Source: Streptomyces bambusae (GTDB lineage Bacteria; Actinomycetota; Actinomycetes; Streptomycetales; Streptomycetaceae). Taken from it: a DNA stretch of 64,000 nt. Under the pieces are notes generated by a model. It searched no databases and was not told where the DNA came from. It worked only from the letters and a program-made list of their open reading frames with translations. The stretch is from positions 78,430-142,429 of the forward strand of contig NZ_JAJAUZ010000015.1 of NCBI RefSeq assembly GCF_020532645.1. The letters are read 5' to 3'. Below are positions 1 through 8,291 of the stretch, in pieces. Both the position numbers and the translations under genes were made by a program. Every line of letters begins with the position of its first letter. The first letter of the stretch is position 1.

Positions 1-164
1 TGACCCGGCTGGCCGAGAAGACCTCCGAAGACCTGGACGCCGAGGACCGGAAGACCCTCACCCTCCTGACGGACCCGGACTCCCCCCGGGGCATCCTCCA
101 CCGTCCCGACGCCTACCTCCTCTCCGCCGCCACCGTCTTCACGGGCTTCCGCCCGGCGGCCTGA
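1..164 (+). CDS. C-terminal end of an unidentified protein (partial)
   Basis: The frame is open from base 3 and stops at TGA 162-164, giving the last 53 codons of a gene that begins outside the window. The visible tail is acidic and Leu-rich at first and ends in FTGFRPAA. Codon use is typical of the neighbours (third positions mostly G or C), so it is very probably coding. No motif allows a family call. The next gene begins 57 bp downstream on the same strand. Confidence 0.6.
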   Translation, partial: TRLAEKTSEDLDAEDRKTLTLLTDPDSPRGILHRPDAYLLSAATVFTGFRPAA

Positions 165-221
165 CCCGCAGTGGCGCCCCCGTACGCACCGCATGTCGGT
201 GCGAGCCGGGATGATGACCCG

Positions 222-698
222 ATGACGTCGCTGCGGATCATCCAGGGGGACGCGACGAGTCCCCAGGCCAAAGGGCCGAAAATCATCGCGCACGTGTGCA
301 ACGACCTCGGGGGCTGGGGCAAGGGCTTCGTCCTGGCGCTGTCGAAGCGCTGGCCGGAGCCCGAGGCCGCCTACCGGGCCTGGCACCGCGGTCGCAGCGG
401 GAACGACTTCGGGCTCGGCGCCGTGCAACTGGTCCGCGTCCGCGAGGACATCCGGGTGGCCAACATGGTCGGGCAGCGCGGCATGCGGACCGGCAGCGGA
501 GGGCCGCCGATCCGGTACGACGCCCTGGAGCGCTGCCTCGACGCCCTGGCCGGGCACGCCCTGGAGCTGGGCGCCTCCGTGCACATGCCGCGGATCGGCT
601 GCGGGCTGGCCGGCGGGAAGTGGTCGCGCGTCGAGCCGCTGATCGCCGGATCCCTGTGCGCGCGGGACGTCGACGTCACGGTGTACGACGTCGGCTGA
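222..698 (+). CDS. Macro-domain protein (ADP-ribose-binding, Poa1/TARG1-like)
   Basis: A 158-residue protein that is essentially one macro domain. Macro domains bind ADP-ribose, and some remove ADP-ribose from proteins or hydrolyse ADP-ribose-1''-phosphate. Residues 6-12 (IIQGDAT) form the first strand and loop. Residues 23-35 (AHVCNDLGGWGKG) are the conserved ligand-binding segment in the form seen in the short stand-alone Poa1/TARG1 type. A second Gly-rich ligand loop, GCGLAGGKW, lies near residues 127-135. I chose ATG 222 because the domain starts directly after it; an in-frame GTG at 171 would add 17 unconserved residues. No membrane or signal segment is seen, so it should be cytosolic. 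A terminator lies downstream, so it is probably not co-transcribed with the helicase. Binding is likely; catalysis cannot be inferred. Confidence 0.85.
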   Translation: MTSLRIIQGDATSPQAKGPKIIAHVCNDLGGWGKGFVLALSKRWPEPEAAYRAWHRGRSGNDFGLGAVQLVRVREDIRVANMVGQRGMRTGSGGPPIRYDALERCLDALAGHALELGASVHMPRIGCGLAGGKWSRVEPLIAGSLCARDVDVTVYDVG

Positions 699-1092
699 CG
701 CGAAATCGGCCGACGCGAATCGGCCCACGCGAGATCGGCCGGGGACAGGCCGTTACCCCCGTGCTGCCGAATCGTTCTTTCTGTTGTCGCATCCGATGCA
801 CACACCACCCGCGTCCCCTGCGGCGTGCGCGACACGAGGCCCCGGAACGGCCAGCCGTTCCGGGGCCTTTCCGCGCCCTACGCCACCCGGCCCCGCCGGC
901 CGGCCGCGCCGCGCCGGCCGCCGCCGGGAACCGCCCGGCCGCGCGCCGCGTTGTCCCCCGCACGGGCGGGGTGCGGGCGGACTGCCGCAGGCGGCGGGTC
1001 CGGCCCGCGTATGGTGCTGTGCCGGGTACCGATCATGGGTAGGGATCGGGCGGGTGGCGCCGGTCACGGGCGGCGGGGAACGGGGGAGTCGT
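699..1092. other. Intergenic region before the helicase gene
   Basis: About 390 bases without a convincing gene. It holds the strong hairpin at 836-869 and a long G/C-rich stretch (about 880-1060) that stays open in several frames without coding character. The ribosome site of the next gene lies at its right end. No clear promoter was found. Confidence 0.5.
836..869 (+). terminator. Rho-independent-type hairpin terminator
   Basis: Near-perfect stem AGGCCCCGGAACGG / CCGTTCCGGGGCCT with a short CCAG-type loop. It lies about 140 bp after the macro-domain stop codon. It has only a short T run, as is common for terminators in high-GC actinobacteria. Confidence 0.75.
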
Positions 1093-4000
1093 ATGGGGGG
1101 AGAACGCGGGCGGCGGGCGGCAGTGGTCGCGTACTGGCGGGCGGTGGAGCTGTTCAGCCCCCAGAAGGTGCCCGCCGCCGCCCCCAGGGAACGCGTGTAC
1201 GCCGTCGACGACGACCGGCCCCTGCCCTGGCAGGACGGGCACCCGCTGCGCGGCGCCCCGCTGGAGGACGGCCACGTCTGGCAGCACGTGGTGTACGGCG
1301 GCGTGTACGCGCTCACCGCGGTCCGCGACACCCTGCTCGGCGTGTTCGGCGGCAGCGCGGAGGACCACGACGGCCGGATGGACGGCGAGAGCGCCCTGTT
1401 CGCCCTCACCGTCTCCGACGAGGGCCGGCCGCTGCGGGACTCCGCCGTGTTCTCGTCCTGTGCCTGGGCCACCGGACGGGCGCTCGCACCCGGACCGGGC
1501 AGCCCCGGCTGGCTCGACGGCTTCGGCGAGGCGTGCGCCGCCTGGACGGCCCGCGCGGGCGAACTCCTCGACGAGAAGGCCAAGATGCCCGCCGACGGCA
1601 CCGGCCCGCTCATCACCGACCCGGCACAGCTCCACGACCTGGTCCGCGAGGTCGCCGAAGACTGGGGTGTCACCGGCGCCCTCGCCCCCCGAGAGGTCCG
1701 GATCCGGAGCGTGGCCGTCCGTGCGGACCGCGTCGAGGACGCCGACCACCAGGACTTCCTCAACAGCTTCGTCGCCGCCGACCTCGAACGCGTCGCCGCC
1801 GACCTGGCCCGCACCGACCCGGGCCCCGGCCTCACCGCCTACCTCACCCCGCACGCCGCCCTCGACACCGCCCGCCGGACCGACGTACGCGAACACCCGC
1901 AGACCGTCCTCGACGGCGTCGCACCCCGCCGCACCCCGCCCGGGCGGTGGCCCGCGCCCGCAGACCATCCGCTGGCGCTGAGCCAGCAGTTCGCCGTCAA
2001 CGCCATCGCCGAGGCCCTGCCCCCCGGACAGGGCGGCATCTTCGCCGTCAACGGCCCGCCCGGCACCGGCAAGACCACCATGCTCCGCGACTGCTTCGCC
2101 GCCGCCGTCGTCGAGCGGGCCCACCGCCTCTCCGCACTCCGGCTGCCCTCCCAGGCCTTCGCCGACCAGCCCCCGTACGTCTGGAAGAGCGGCGACTACA
2201 CGCGGACCGTCACCGCCCTGCGCCCCGAGTTCACCGGCTTCGAAATGATCGTGGCCTCCGCCAACAACGGCGCCGTCGAGAACATCTCCACCGAGATCCC
2301 CGCCCGCGCCGCCCTCGGCGAGGCATGGCGGCACGGCGCCGACTACTTCGCCGAACAGGCCACCCGTCTCCTCAAGGGCGCCCCGGCCTGGGGCGCCGTC
2401 GCCGCCCGCCTCGGCAGCCGGCGCAACCGGATCGAGTTCGTCAACCGCTTCTGGCACGGCAAGTACCGCCGTACCGACGCCGGAGCACCCGCCGTCCCTG
2501 CCCAGACGGCCCGCCGCGGCGCGCGCGACCGCGGCCGCGACACCTGGCTGGAGAGCGGCAACGGACTCGCCCACATCCTGCGGGAATGGCGCGACACCTC
2601 CCAGAGCGGCGTGTGGCGCGAGGCCCGGCAGCGGTTCCAGGAAGCCTGGGACGACGTCGAACGGCTGCGCACCGCACGCGTCGCCGTCGCCGAGGCCCTC
2701 GCCGGGCAGGCCGCCGCCGACGAAGCCGTCCTGGCCGCCCGGACCGCGGTCGCCGCGGCCGCCGGCGACCTGCTCACCTCCCGGGAAGTGCTGGCCGCCG
2801 CCGAAGCCGCCCTGCCCGGCGTACAGGAGGCGCTCGCGGACACCGAGGAGGAACACGGCGCCCACCTCGCCCGCCGACCCGGCTTCACGGTCAGCCTCTT
2901 CACCCTCGGCCGCGCCGCCCGCGACTGGCACGGCGCGGAAGCCGAGCTGATGGACCGGGTCGCCGCCGCCCGCGCCGCCCGCGACGGCGTCCGCCGCCAG
3001 ATCGACCGGGCGCGCCGCACCATGGCCGAAGCCCAGAACCGGCTGCACGCCGCGGAGGACGCCGGAGCGGCGGCCCGCCGGTACGCCGACGGACTGACCG
3101 CCTGCGTGGCCGCCGGCCGGGCCCGCTGGGGCGGGCACGTGCCCGACGCCGCCGACGGCAGTGCCGCCACGGCGGACGCGCGCGAACTCTCCGCACCCTG
3201 GGCGGACCCCGAACTGACCCGGGCCCGCAGTGCGTTGTTCCTCGCCGCCCTCGACCTGCACCAGGCCTTCCTGCGCTGCACCGCCCGCACCATGTACCAG
3301 AACCTGATGGGTGCCATGGACGCCGTCGCCGGCGCCGTGCCCCCGACCGTTCCCGAAGCCCACCTGCGGGCCGCCTGGCAGGCACTCTTCCTGGTCGTAC
3401 CGGTCGTCTCGACGACCTTCGCCTCACTGGACCGGGTGTTCACGGGCCTCGGCTCCGAAGCCCTCGGCACCCTGTACGTCGACGAGGCCGGGCAGGCCGC
3501 GCCACAGCTGGCCGTGGGCGGCATCTGGCGGGCCCGGCGCACGGTCGTCGTCGGCGACCCGCTCCAGCTGGAGCCCGTGGTGGTGCTCCCGTGGACCGCC
3601 CAGCGCGCCCTGCGCGAGGACTTCGCCACCGCCGAGGAATGGTCCCCGGGCCGCACCTCGGTCCAGCAGCTCGCCGACCGCACCACCCGCTACGGCACCC
3701 TGCTGCCCGCCGAACTCCCCGACGGCAGCCGGGAGGCGTGGGTCGGCGCGCCGCTGCGGGTGCACCGCCGCTGCGACGACCCGATGTTCGGCATCAGCAA
3801 CCGGATCGCCTACGACGGCCTGATGGTGCAGGGCACGACGGGCCGCGCCCCCTACCCGTACGGTCCGGCGAGCAGCTGGGTGGACGTGGTCTCGGCACAG
3901 GCCGACGGCCACTGGGTGCCCGAGGAGGGGCGCGCCCTGCGCCGGGTGCTGGAGCGGCTGCGCGACGAGGGCGGGGTGGACCTGGCCCGGGACGTGTTCG

Positions 4001-4326
4001 TCATCAGCCCGTTCCGCGCCGTGGTCGAGGGCGCGAAGCTGCACTGCCGCGACCTGATGCCGGTGGACCGGGTGGGGACCGTGCACACCACGCAGGGCAA
4101 GGAGGCGGACGTGGTGGTGCTCGTCCTGGGCACCGATCCGCGCAGTCCGGGCGCCCGCGCCTGGGCGGCCTCCCGGCCCAACCTCCTGAACGTGGCGGTG
4201 AGCCGGGCCCGGCGCCGCCTGTTCGTGATCGGGAACCGGGAGGTCTGGCGCGACCAGCGGTTCTTCTCGGAGCTCGCGGACGCCCTGCCCGCCCACACCT
4301 GGCAGCTCCAGCACCGGCGGGGCTGA
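1093..4326 (+). CDS. Superfamily 1 helicase-like ATPase, 1077 aa
   Basis: Large AAA_11/AAA_12-type SF1 ATPase of the Upf1-like group, probably acting on DNA or RNA. Motif I is GPPGTGKT at residues 321-328, motif II is DEAG at 797-800, and the late motifs are TTQGKEADVVVLVLG near 999 and VSRARRR near 1036. About residues 520-660 between motifs I and II are rich in Ala, Glu and Arg and probably form a coiled-coil hairpin. The first 300 residues are unassigned and contain a Trp/Tyr-rich segment near the start. ATG 1093 is preceded by GGGGGAG at good spacing; the frame is open further upstream but has no ribosome site and loses coding character. The gene appears monocistronic. Relatives include RNA helicases and nuclease-associated defence ATPases, but no nuclease motif or defence partner is visible here. 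Confidence 0.85.
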   Translation: MGGERGRRAAVVAYWRAVELFSPQKVPAAAPRERVYAVDDDRPLPWQDGHPLRGAPLEDGHVWQHVVYGGVYALTAVRDTLLGVFGGSAEDHDGRMDGESALFALTVSDEGRPLRDSAVFSSCAWATGRALAPGPGSPGWLDGFGEACAAWTARAGELLDEKAKMPADGTGPLITDPAQLHDLVREVAEDWGVTGALAPREVRIRSVAVRADRVEDADHQDFLNSFVAADLERVAADLARTDPGPGLTAYLTPHAALDTARRTDVREHPQTVLDGVAPRRTPPGRWPAPADHPLALSQQFAVNAIAEALPPGQGGIFAVNGPPGTGKTTMLRDCFAAAVVERAHRLSALRLPSQAFADQPPYVWKSGDYTRTVTALRPEFTGFEMIVASANNGAVENISTEIPARAALGEAWRHGADYFAEQATRLLKGAPAWGAVAARLGSRRNRIEFVNRFWHGKYRRTDAGAPAVPAQTARRGARDRGRDTWLESGNGLAHILREWRDTSQSGVWREARQRFQEAWDDVERLRTARVAVAEALAGQAAADEAVLAARTAVAAAAGDLLTSREVLAAAEAALPGVQEALADTEEEHGAHLARRPGFTVSLFTLGRAARDWHGAEAELMDRVAAARAARDGVRRQIDRARRTMAEAQNRLHAAEDAGAAARRYADGLTACVAAGRARWGGHVPDAADGSAATADARELSAPWADPELTRARSALFLAALDLHQAFLRCTARTMYQNLMGAMDAVAGAVPPTVPEAHLRAAWQALFLVVPVVSTTFASLDRVFTGLGSEALGTLYVDEAGQAAPQLAVGGIWRARRTVVVGDPLQLEPVVVLPWTAQRALREDFATAEEWSPGRTSVQQLADRTTRYGTLLPAELPDGSREAWVGAPLRVHRRCDDPMFGISNRIAYDGLMVQGTTGRAPYPYGPASSWVDVVSAQADGHWVPEEGRALRRVLERLRDEGGVDLARDVFVISPFRAVVEGAKLHCRDLMPVDRVGTVHTTQGKEADVVVLVLGTDPRSPGARAWAASRPNLLNVAVSRARRRLFVIGNREVWRDQRFFSELADALPAHTWQLQHRRG

Positions 4327-4507
4327 CCGGGACCGCGCGCGGCGCTCCGGCCGCCCGGCCTCTGCCCGCGGCGGCCCGGATCCGGTGTGCGAGGCTGCGG
4401 TCATGAGCGCCGAACCCGGCGACTTCGTCGAGCGGTTGCCCGTCGGCGAGCGGACCGGCCTGCCCGAGGACGGCATCCCCGGGCGGCCGGCGGCGGCACG
4501 GCGCACG

Positions 4508-4596
4508 GCGGCCGGAGGGACTGACGGGGCGCGGCCTGCGGCGTACGGCGGCGCGGCCGGAAGGACTGACGGGGCGCGGGCCTGCGGCGTACGGCG
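4508..4596. repeat. Two tandem copies of a ~44-bp unit
   Basis: Copy one is 4508-4550 and copy two 4553-4596, differing by two or three bases. Each reads GCGGCCGGA, then GGACTGACGGGGCGCG, then CCTGCGGCGTACGGCG. They lie just upstream of the adenylyltransferase gene, in a stretch that is open in frame but looks non-coding. Confidence 0.75.
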
Positions 4597-4617
4597 GGGG
4601 CTTCCCGCCGTACGCCG
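4585..4617. terminator. Perfect 14-bp hairpin upstream of the adenylyltransferase gene
   Basis: CGGCGTACGGCGGG (4585-4598) pairs exactly with CCCGCCGTACGCCG (4604-4617) across a 5-base loop. It could end transcription arriving from the helicase side, or act as a leader structure for the gene starting at 4661. Its existence argues that the true start of that gene lies downstream of it. Confidence 0.6.
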
Positions 4618-4660
4618 AAATCCGGTTGCCGGGCCGCCCCCGGTGCCGGACAGTGGCGCG

Positions 4661-5443
4661 GTGGATCAGATCCGGGACATCGTGCAACTGGTCGGCGAGG
4701 TACTGGGACCCGAGGCGCTCGGCACCTGCCTCCACGGGTCCGCCGTCCTCGGCGGCCTGAGACCGGCCAGCGACCTGGACCTCCTGGTCGTCGCCCGCCG
4801 CACCCTCACCGACTCCGAGCGCCGGGCCCTCCTCGCAGGCCTGCTGCGGATCTCGGACCCCACCGCCGGCGGCCGCCCGGTCGAACTCACCGTGGTCACC
4901 CGCTCCGCGGTCCGGCCCTGGCGCTACCCGCCCACCGCCGACTTCCAGTACGGCGAGTGGCTGCGCGCGGACTACGAGGCGGGCCTGGTGCCGCGCCCGG
5001 AGCCCGCGCCCGACCTCGCGGTCCTGCTCACCACGGCACGCGCCGACGGCCGCGCGCTGGCCGGCCGGCCGCCGGGCGACCTCCTGGATCCCGTCCCGCG
5101 CGCCGACCTGGCCCGGGCGACCGCGGCCGGCGTCCCCGGCCTCCTCGACGACCTCGACGCGGACACCCGCAACGTCCTGCTCACCCTCGCCCGCGTCTGG
5201 TGCACCCTGGCCACCGGTGACATCCGGGCGAAGGACACCGCCGCGGACTGGGCGCTGGAGCGCTTGCCGGCCGAGCACCGTCCGGTGCTGGCCCACGCCC
5301 GGCGCCTGTACCTGGACTGCCGTTACTCCGAGGAGAGCTGGAGCCCCGGGCTGACGGCACAGGTCCGCCCGCACGCGCAACGGGTGCTCGCCGAGATCGG
5401 TCGGCTGCGGCAGGGCCGGACCGGGGGCGCGACGAGCGGGTGA
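4661..5443 (+). CDS. AadA-like aminoglycoside (3'')(9) nucleotidyltransferase
   Basis: Closely resembles ANT(3'')-Ia enzymes, which transfer AMP to streptomycin and spectinomycin. The nucleotidyltransferase core HGSAVLGGLRPASDLDLLVV begins at residue 25, with G26-S27 and metal-binding D38/D40. E75 in VELTVV matches the catalytic-base position of AadA. PWRYP, QYGEW, DLAVLL and the C-terminal block around RNVLLTLARVW and AADWALERLP also match the family in order. From GTG 4661 the protein is 260 aa, the family's usual size. The frame is open back to ATG 4403, but that extension runs through a tandem repeat and a hairpin, so I prefer 4661; no strong ribosome site is seen at either. It may be housekeeping or self-resistance; no antibiotic cluster is in view. 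Function is confident, start less so. Confidence 0.85.
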   Translation: MDQIRDIVQLVGEVLGPEALGTCLHGSAVLGGLRPASDLDLLVVARRTLTDSERRALLAGLLRISDPTAGGRPVELTVVTRSAVRPWRYPPTADFQYGEWLRADYEAGLVPRPEPAPDLAVLLTTARADGRALAGRPPGDLLDPVPRADLARATAAGVPGLLDDLDADTRNVLLTLARVWCTLATGDIRAKDTAADWALERLPAEHRPVLAHARRLYLDCRYSEESWSPGLTAQVRPHAQRVLAEIGRLRQGRTGGATSG

Positions 5444-5573
5444 CGGGCGGGTGACGGAGCGGAGGCAGGTGGGTGACGGCTCCGCGGGCAGGTTGTCCAC
5501 AGGCACCCCGCGATGCCGGATCCGTCCCCTAGGGTGGGAGCCAAGGGAACACACAGAGTGAGGAAACGGGATC

Positions 5574-6440
5574 ATGGACGTGGGGAACGGGGCCGTGGAC
5601 ACCCGGCAGGGCGCCGGCTGGCACGGGGAAGAGCTCGATCTGGACGCCTATCTGGACCGCATCGGCTACACAGGTGAGCGGAAGCCGACACTCGACGTGC
5701 TGCGGGCCCTGCACCGGGCGCACGTCGTGTCGATCCCGTTCGAGAACATCGCGGCCGTGCTCGGCCTCCCGCTGCCGCTGGACGTCGAGTCGGTGCAGCA
5801 GAAGCTCGTCGCGAGCGCCCGCGGCGGTTACTGCTTCGAGCACGTGACGCTTTTCGCCGCCGCGCTGGAACGCCTCGGGTTCGCCTTCTCGGGGATGAGC
5901 GGCCGGGTGACGCTCGGCGCGGACAAGATCCTGCCCGCCACCCACGCCCTGCTCGCCGTCCGGCCCGCCGACGACGACCGCACCTGGCTGTGCGACGTGG
6001 GCTTCGGCGCCGGACCGCTCGGCCCCGTGGAGCTGGCCGACGGCGCGACCGCCGAGTTCGACGGCTGGAGCTACCGGCTGGAGCGCAGGGACGGCCGTGA
6101 CGGCTTCGACGACTGGTGGCTGCACCAGTCGGGACCCGTGGGATGGGTGGACCGGCACACCTTCACCCGCAATCCGCAGTACCCGATCGACTACGTGGTC
6201 GGCAGCCACTTCGTTGCGACCCACCCGCGGTCGCCGTTCGTGCACCGGCTGTTCGCCCAGCGGTTCGCCTCCGACCTGTACCAGCAGATCGACGGACTGA
6301 CCTGGACGACCACCCGGCCCGACGGGACCCGCACGGAGACCCGCATAGAACCGGCCGAGCTGCGGGGCGTGCTGTCCAAGGAGTTCGGCATCGACGTGGA
6401 CGAGGACCAGGCCGCCCGCCTGGCCGCCGCCGCGGGCTGA
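5574..6440 (+). CDS. Arylamine N-acetyltransferase (NAT)
   Basis: 288-aa cytosolic enzyme that moves an acetyl or other acyl group from CoA to arylamines and hydrazines. The Cys-His-Asp triad is visible: C87 in RGGYCFE, H124 in THALLAV and D141 in CDVGFG. FENIA at about residues 60-64 is also a NAT hallmark. Length fits the bacterial family (about 270-290 aa). ATG 5574 has a GTGAGG-type ribosome site about ten bases upstream. Actinobacterial NATs may act in lipid catabolism, xenobiotic detoxification or as amide synthases closing ansamycin rings. No polyketide genes are nearby, so a detoxification or general metabolic role is more likely. It stands alone on its strand. Confidence 0.92.
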   Translation: MDVGNGAVDTRQGAGWHGEELDLDAYLDRIGYTGERKPTLDVLRALHRAHVVSIPFENIAAVLGLPLPLDVESVQQKLVASARGGYCFEHVTLFAAALERLGFAFSGMSGRVTLGADKILPATHALLAVRPADDDRTWLCDVGFGAGPLGPVELADGATAEFDGWSYRLERRDGRDGFDDWWLHQSGPVGWVDRHTFTRNPQYPIDYVVGSHFVATHPRSPFVHRLFAQRFASDLYQQIDGLTWTTTRPDGTRTETRIEPAELRGVLSKEFGIDVDEDQAARLAAAAG

Positions 6441-6538
6441 GCGCCGGAGCCCTGCGCCGGAGCCTGCGTCGGAGGACCGCACGACAGTGGCTCAAGTGTT
6501 TTGGCCGCTGGCCGGTTTCGTACGTAGGGTCGGGCTTC

Positions 6539-7051
6539 ATGACGATCAACTGGCATGTTCTCGTCGAGGAGAACCGCACGCACACCCACCTCGTCGGCGA
6601 GGCCGTCGGAGCCCTCGGCATGGGGACCGTCGAGGCCGACCGCCTCGTCCTGTACATCAGCGAGCCCGTCGACGGCGGCCGGGACGGTGCGGAGGCCCTC
6701 GCCGAGGAACTCGCCCGCACGTTCGTGCCCGACTGGATGGCCACGGGTGACCGCCCCGGTGACGCCCCGCAGCGGACCGCCTACCTCACCACCGGCGGCG
6801 GTTGGGTGATCAGCCTCAAGCACCACCGGGGCAGCCAGTACTGCGTGGCCCGCATCACCCCCGCCCGTCTGATGCACCAGAACGACGAGGTCCGCGTCCC
6901 CCGCGACGCCCGGGCATCCCGGCAGTCCGCCGACGGAGCGGAGCCGGCGGAGTCCCGCAACCCGCTGATGCGGGGCTTCAGGCGGCTCGTCTCCGGTGGC
7001 ACCGGCGCCGGGGCGGACGCGGAGCCCGCCCCGCAGCCGGCTCAGGGCTGA
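6539..7051 (+). CDS. Hypothetical protein, 170 aa
   Basis: I do not recognise the family. The first 75 residues (from INWHVLVEENRTHTHLVGEAVG) look like a compact alpha/beta domain. The middle has a well-formed segment around GGGWVISLKHHRGSQYCVARI. The last 45 residues are charged and Pro/Ala-rich, probably disordered. There is no signal peptide or membrane segment. It ends in a 10-bp tail-to-tail overlap with the last gene of the ATP-grasp operon on the other strand. Codon use is normal. The ATG is close to the likely promoter, so the transcript may be leaderless. Confidence 0.65.
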   Translation: MTINWHVLVEENRTHTHLVGEAVGALGMGTVEADRLVLYISEPVDGGRDGAEALAEELARTFVPDWMATGDRPGDAPQRTAYLTTGGGWVISLKHHRGSQYCVARITPARLMHQNDEVRVPRDARASRQSADGAEPAESRNPLMRGFRRLVSGGTGAGADAEPAPQPAQG

Positions 7052-7350
7052 ACCACCGCGAAGTCGCCCTGCGCCGGGTGAGGTTCGGCCAGGAGGTCCC
7101 CCTGCGAGCCGAGACGGGCCCGCAGCCGCAGGACGGCGTCCAGCGGTACGCCGTCCAGCAGGGCCCGCCGGATGCCCAGGGAGATCTGCGGGCCGGTCAC
7201 GTTCGGCGTGATCAGGTCCGCCAGGCCCGGGACGGGCTCGGTGGCCAGCAGGTCGCCGGTGGCCAGGTCCCAGTCGGCCAGGCGGGGGTGCGCGGTCCGG
7301 ACGGTCAGCCGGACCGTGACCACGGTGAGGTTCTCGACCACCGGTGCCAT
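7042..7350 (-). CDS. Small protein, last gene of the M6/ATP-grasp operon
   Basis: 102-aa unrecognised protein. It begins MAPVVENLTVVTVRLTV and has alternating hydrophobic residues suggesting a beta-rich fold, then a helical Leu/Arg segment. No Cys, signal or membrane segment. ATG 7350 lies 5 bases after the ATP-grasp stop codon, so it is almost certainly translated from the same transcript. An alternative GTG two codons upstream would overlap that stop. As an always-coupled small partner it could be a recognition element, immunity factor or structural subunit for the ligase; this is inference only. Confidence 0.65.
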   Translation of the reverse strand: MAPVVENLTVVTVRLTVRTAHPRLADWDLATGDLLATEPVPGLADLITPNVTGPQISLGIRRALLDGVPLDAVLRLRARLGSQGDLLAEPHPAQGDFAVVQP

Positions 7351-7355
7351 GCCGG

Positions 7356-8291
7356 TCACACCCAGGCCCCGGCGGCCTCGGATGCCCCGGCGGGGGTCCG
7401 GTCGCCCGCGAGCAGGCTGACGAGGGCGGCAGCGATCGGCAGGCCGGTGTGTGCTTCGTAGTAGCTGTAGGCGGGCATCGGGTTGACCTCGAAGCACACC
7501 CACGCACCGTCGGGAGTGCGCCGCAGGTCGATCCCCGCGAGCGGCAGGCCCAGCGCGGCCGCCAGCTCCACACAGTGCCGGGCCGTGTCCGGGGGCAGGT
7601 CGAAGGGCGCCAGCCGGGCCGCGTCACCGTCCCGCCCGGCGTAGCGGTAGTCCACCGCATCGCTGTCCACGGACGCGGCGTACGTCCGGCCGCCGACGAC
7701 GTGGACACGGACGTCCCGGCCGGGCACGTACGCCTGGAACTGCGTGGGCAGTCCGCGCAGCAGCGGCAGCCGCGCCTCGTCCGCCGGGGTGAACTCGCGC
7801 ACGATGGAACGGATTCCGCTCACGGACTTGTAGACGATCCGGCCGTGCCGGTCGCGAAAGGCGAGCACCTCGCCGGGGTCGTCGGTGACCAGGGTGTCGG
7901 GCACCGGGAACCCGGCCCGGGCGATCAACTGGGCCTGGTAGGGCTTCGAGGAGTTCGACTCCATGGCGCTCGGCCGGCTCACGACGAATGCCGGGGCCGT
8001 GTCGAGCCAGCCGACGAACCACTCCTGGAACGCGGCCACCCGCGCCCGGGCGGCCGCGTCCCCGCCCGCCGGCGGCTCCAGCGGGCGGGCGTACACGGCG
8101 GCCACCGTGTCGAGCGGGACCCGCATGCCGTCCACGACGAGCAACCCGTCGAGGCCGCCCGTACCGGTCACCAGGTCGTACCGGGCCAGGTGGGCCTGGT
8201 CGACGACCAGGTGCCGCAGCCCGGCGTCCCGGGCCGCGCCGACCGCCCGGGCGAGCGGCGGGTCGTCCGTACGGCCGAAGAAGAGGATCAC
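7356..8291 (-). CDS. RimK/MvdD-like ATP-grasp ligase
   Basis: 311-aa ATP-grasp enzyme. These ligases activate a carboxylate as acyl phosphate and join it to an amine, alcohol or thiol; the RimK/MvdD branch acts on peptides and protein side chains. ATP-binding K155 lies in IVYKSVSG. R195 in GRDVRVHVVGG and the metal-binding E268 and N270 in CFEVNPMPAY match the family. An N-terminal pre-ATP-grasp domain covers about residues 1-100. The start GTG 8291 overlaps the previous stop as GTGA, indicating translational coupling. It is third of four genes behind an M6-type protease and a degenerate ATP-grasp paralogue. The substrate is not shown; the Lys/Asp/Glu tail of the co-encoded protease is a tempting candidate. 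Confidence 0.85.
   Translation of the reverse strand: MILFFGRTDDPPLARAVGAARDAGLRHLVVDQAHLARYDLVTGTGGLDGLLVVDGMRVPLDTVAAVYARPLEPPAGGDAAARARVAAFQEWFVGWLDTAPAFVVSRPSAMESNSSKPYQAQLIARAGFPVPDTLVTDDPGEVLAFRDRHGRIVYKSVSGIRSIVREFTPADEARLPLLRGLPTQFQAYVPGRDVRVHVVGGRTYAASVDSDAVDYRYAGRDGDAARLAPFDLPPDTARHCVELAAALGLPLAGIDLRRTPDGAWVCFEVNPMPAYSYYEAHTGLPIAAALVSLLAGDRTPAGASEAAGAWV

Noticed and set aside
171..221. Upstream GTG start for the macro-domain protein
   Set aside because: The 17 added residues have no homology-like character, and the domain begins at ATG 222.
825..4406. A 1193-codon open frame overlapping the helicase gene
   Set aside because: Its product is almost entirely Arg, Pro, Gly and Ala with no motif; the overlapping frame holds the helicase motifs.
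4403..4660. N-terminal extension of the AadA-like protein
   Set aside because: It is made of a tandem repeat and hairpin, and the shorter form has the family's usual length. Not fully excluded.
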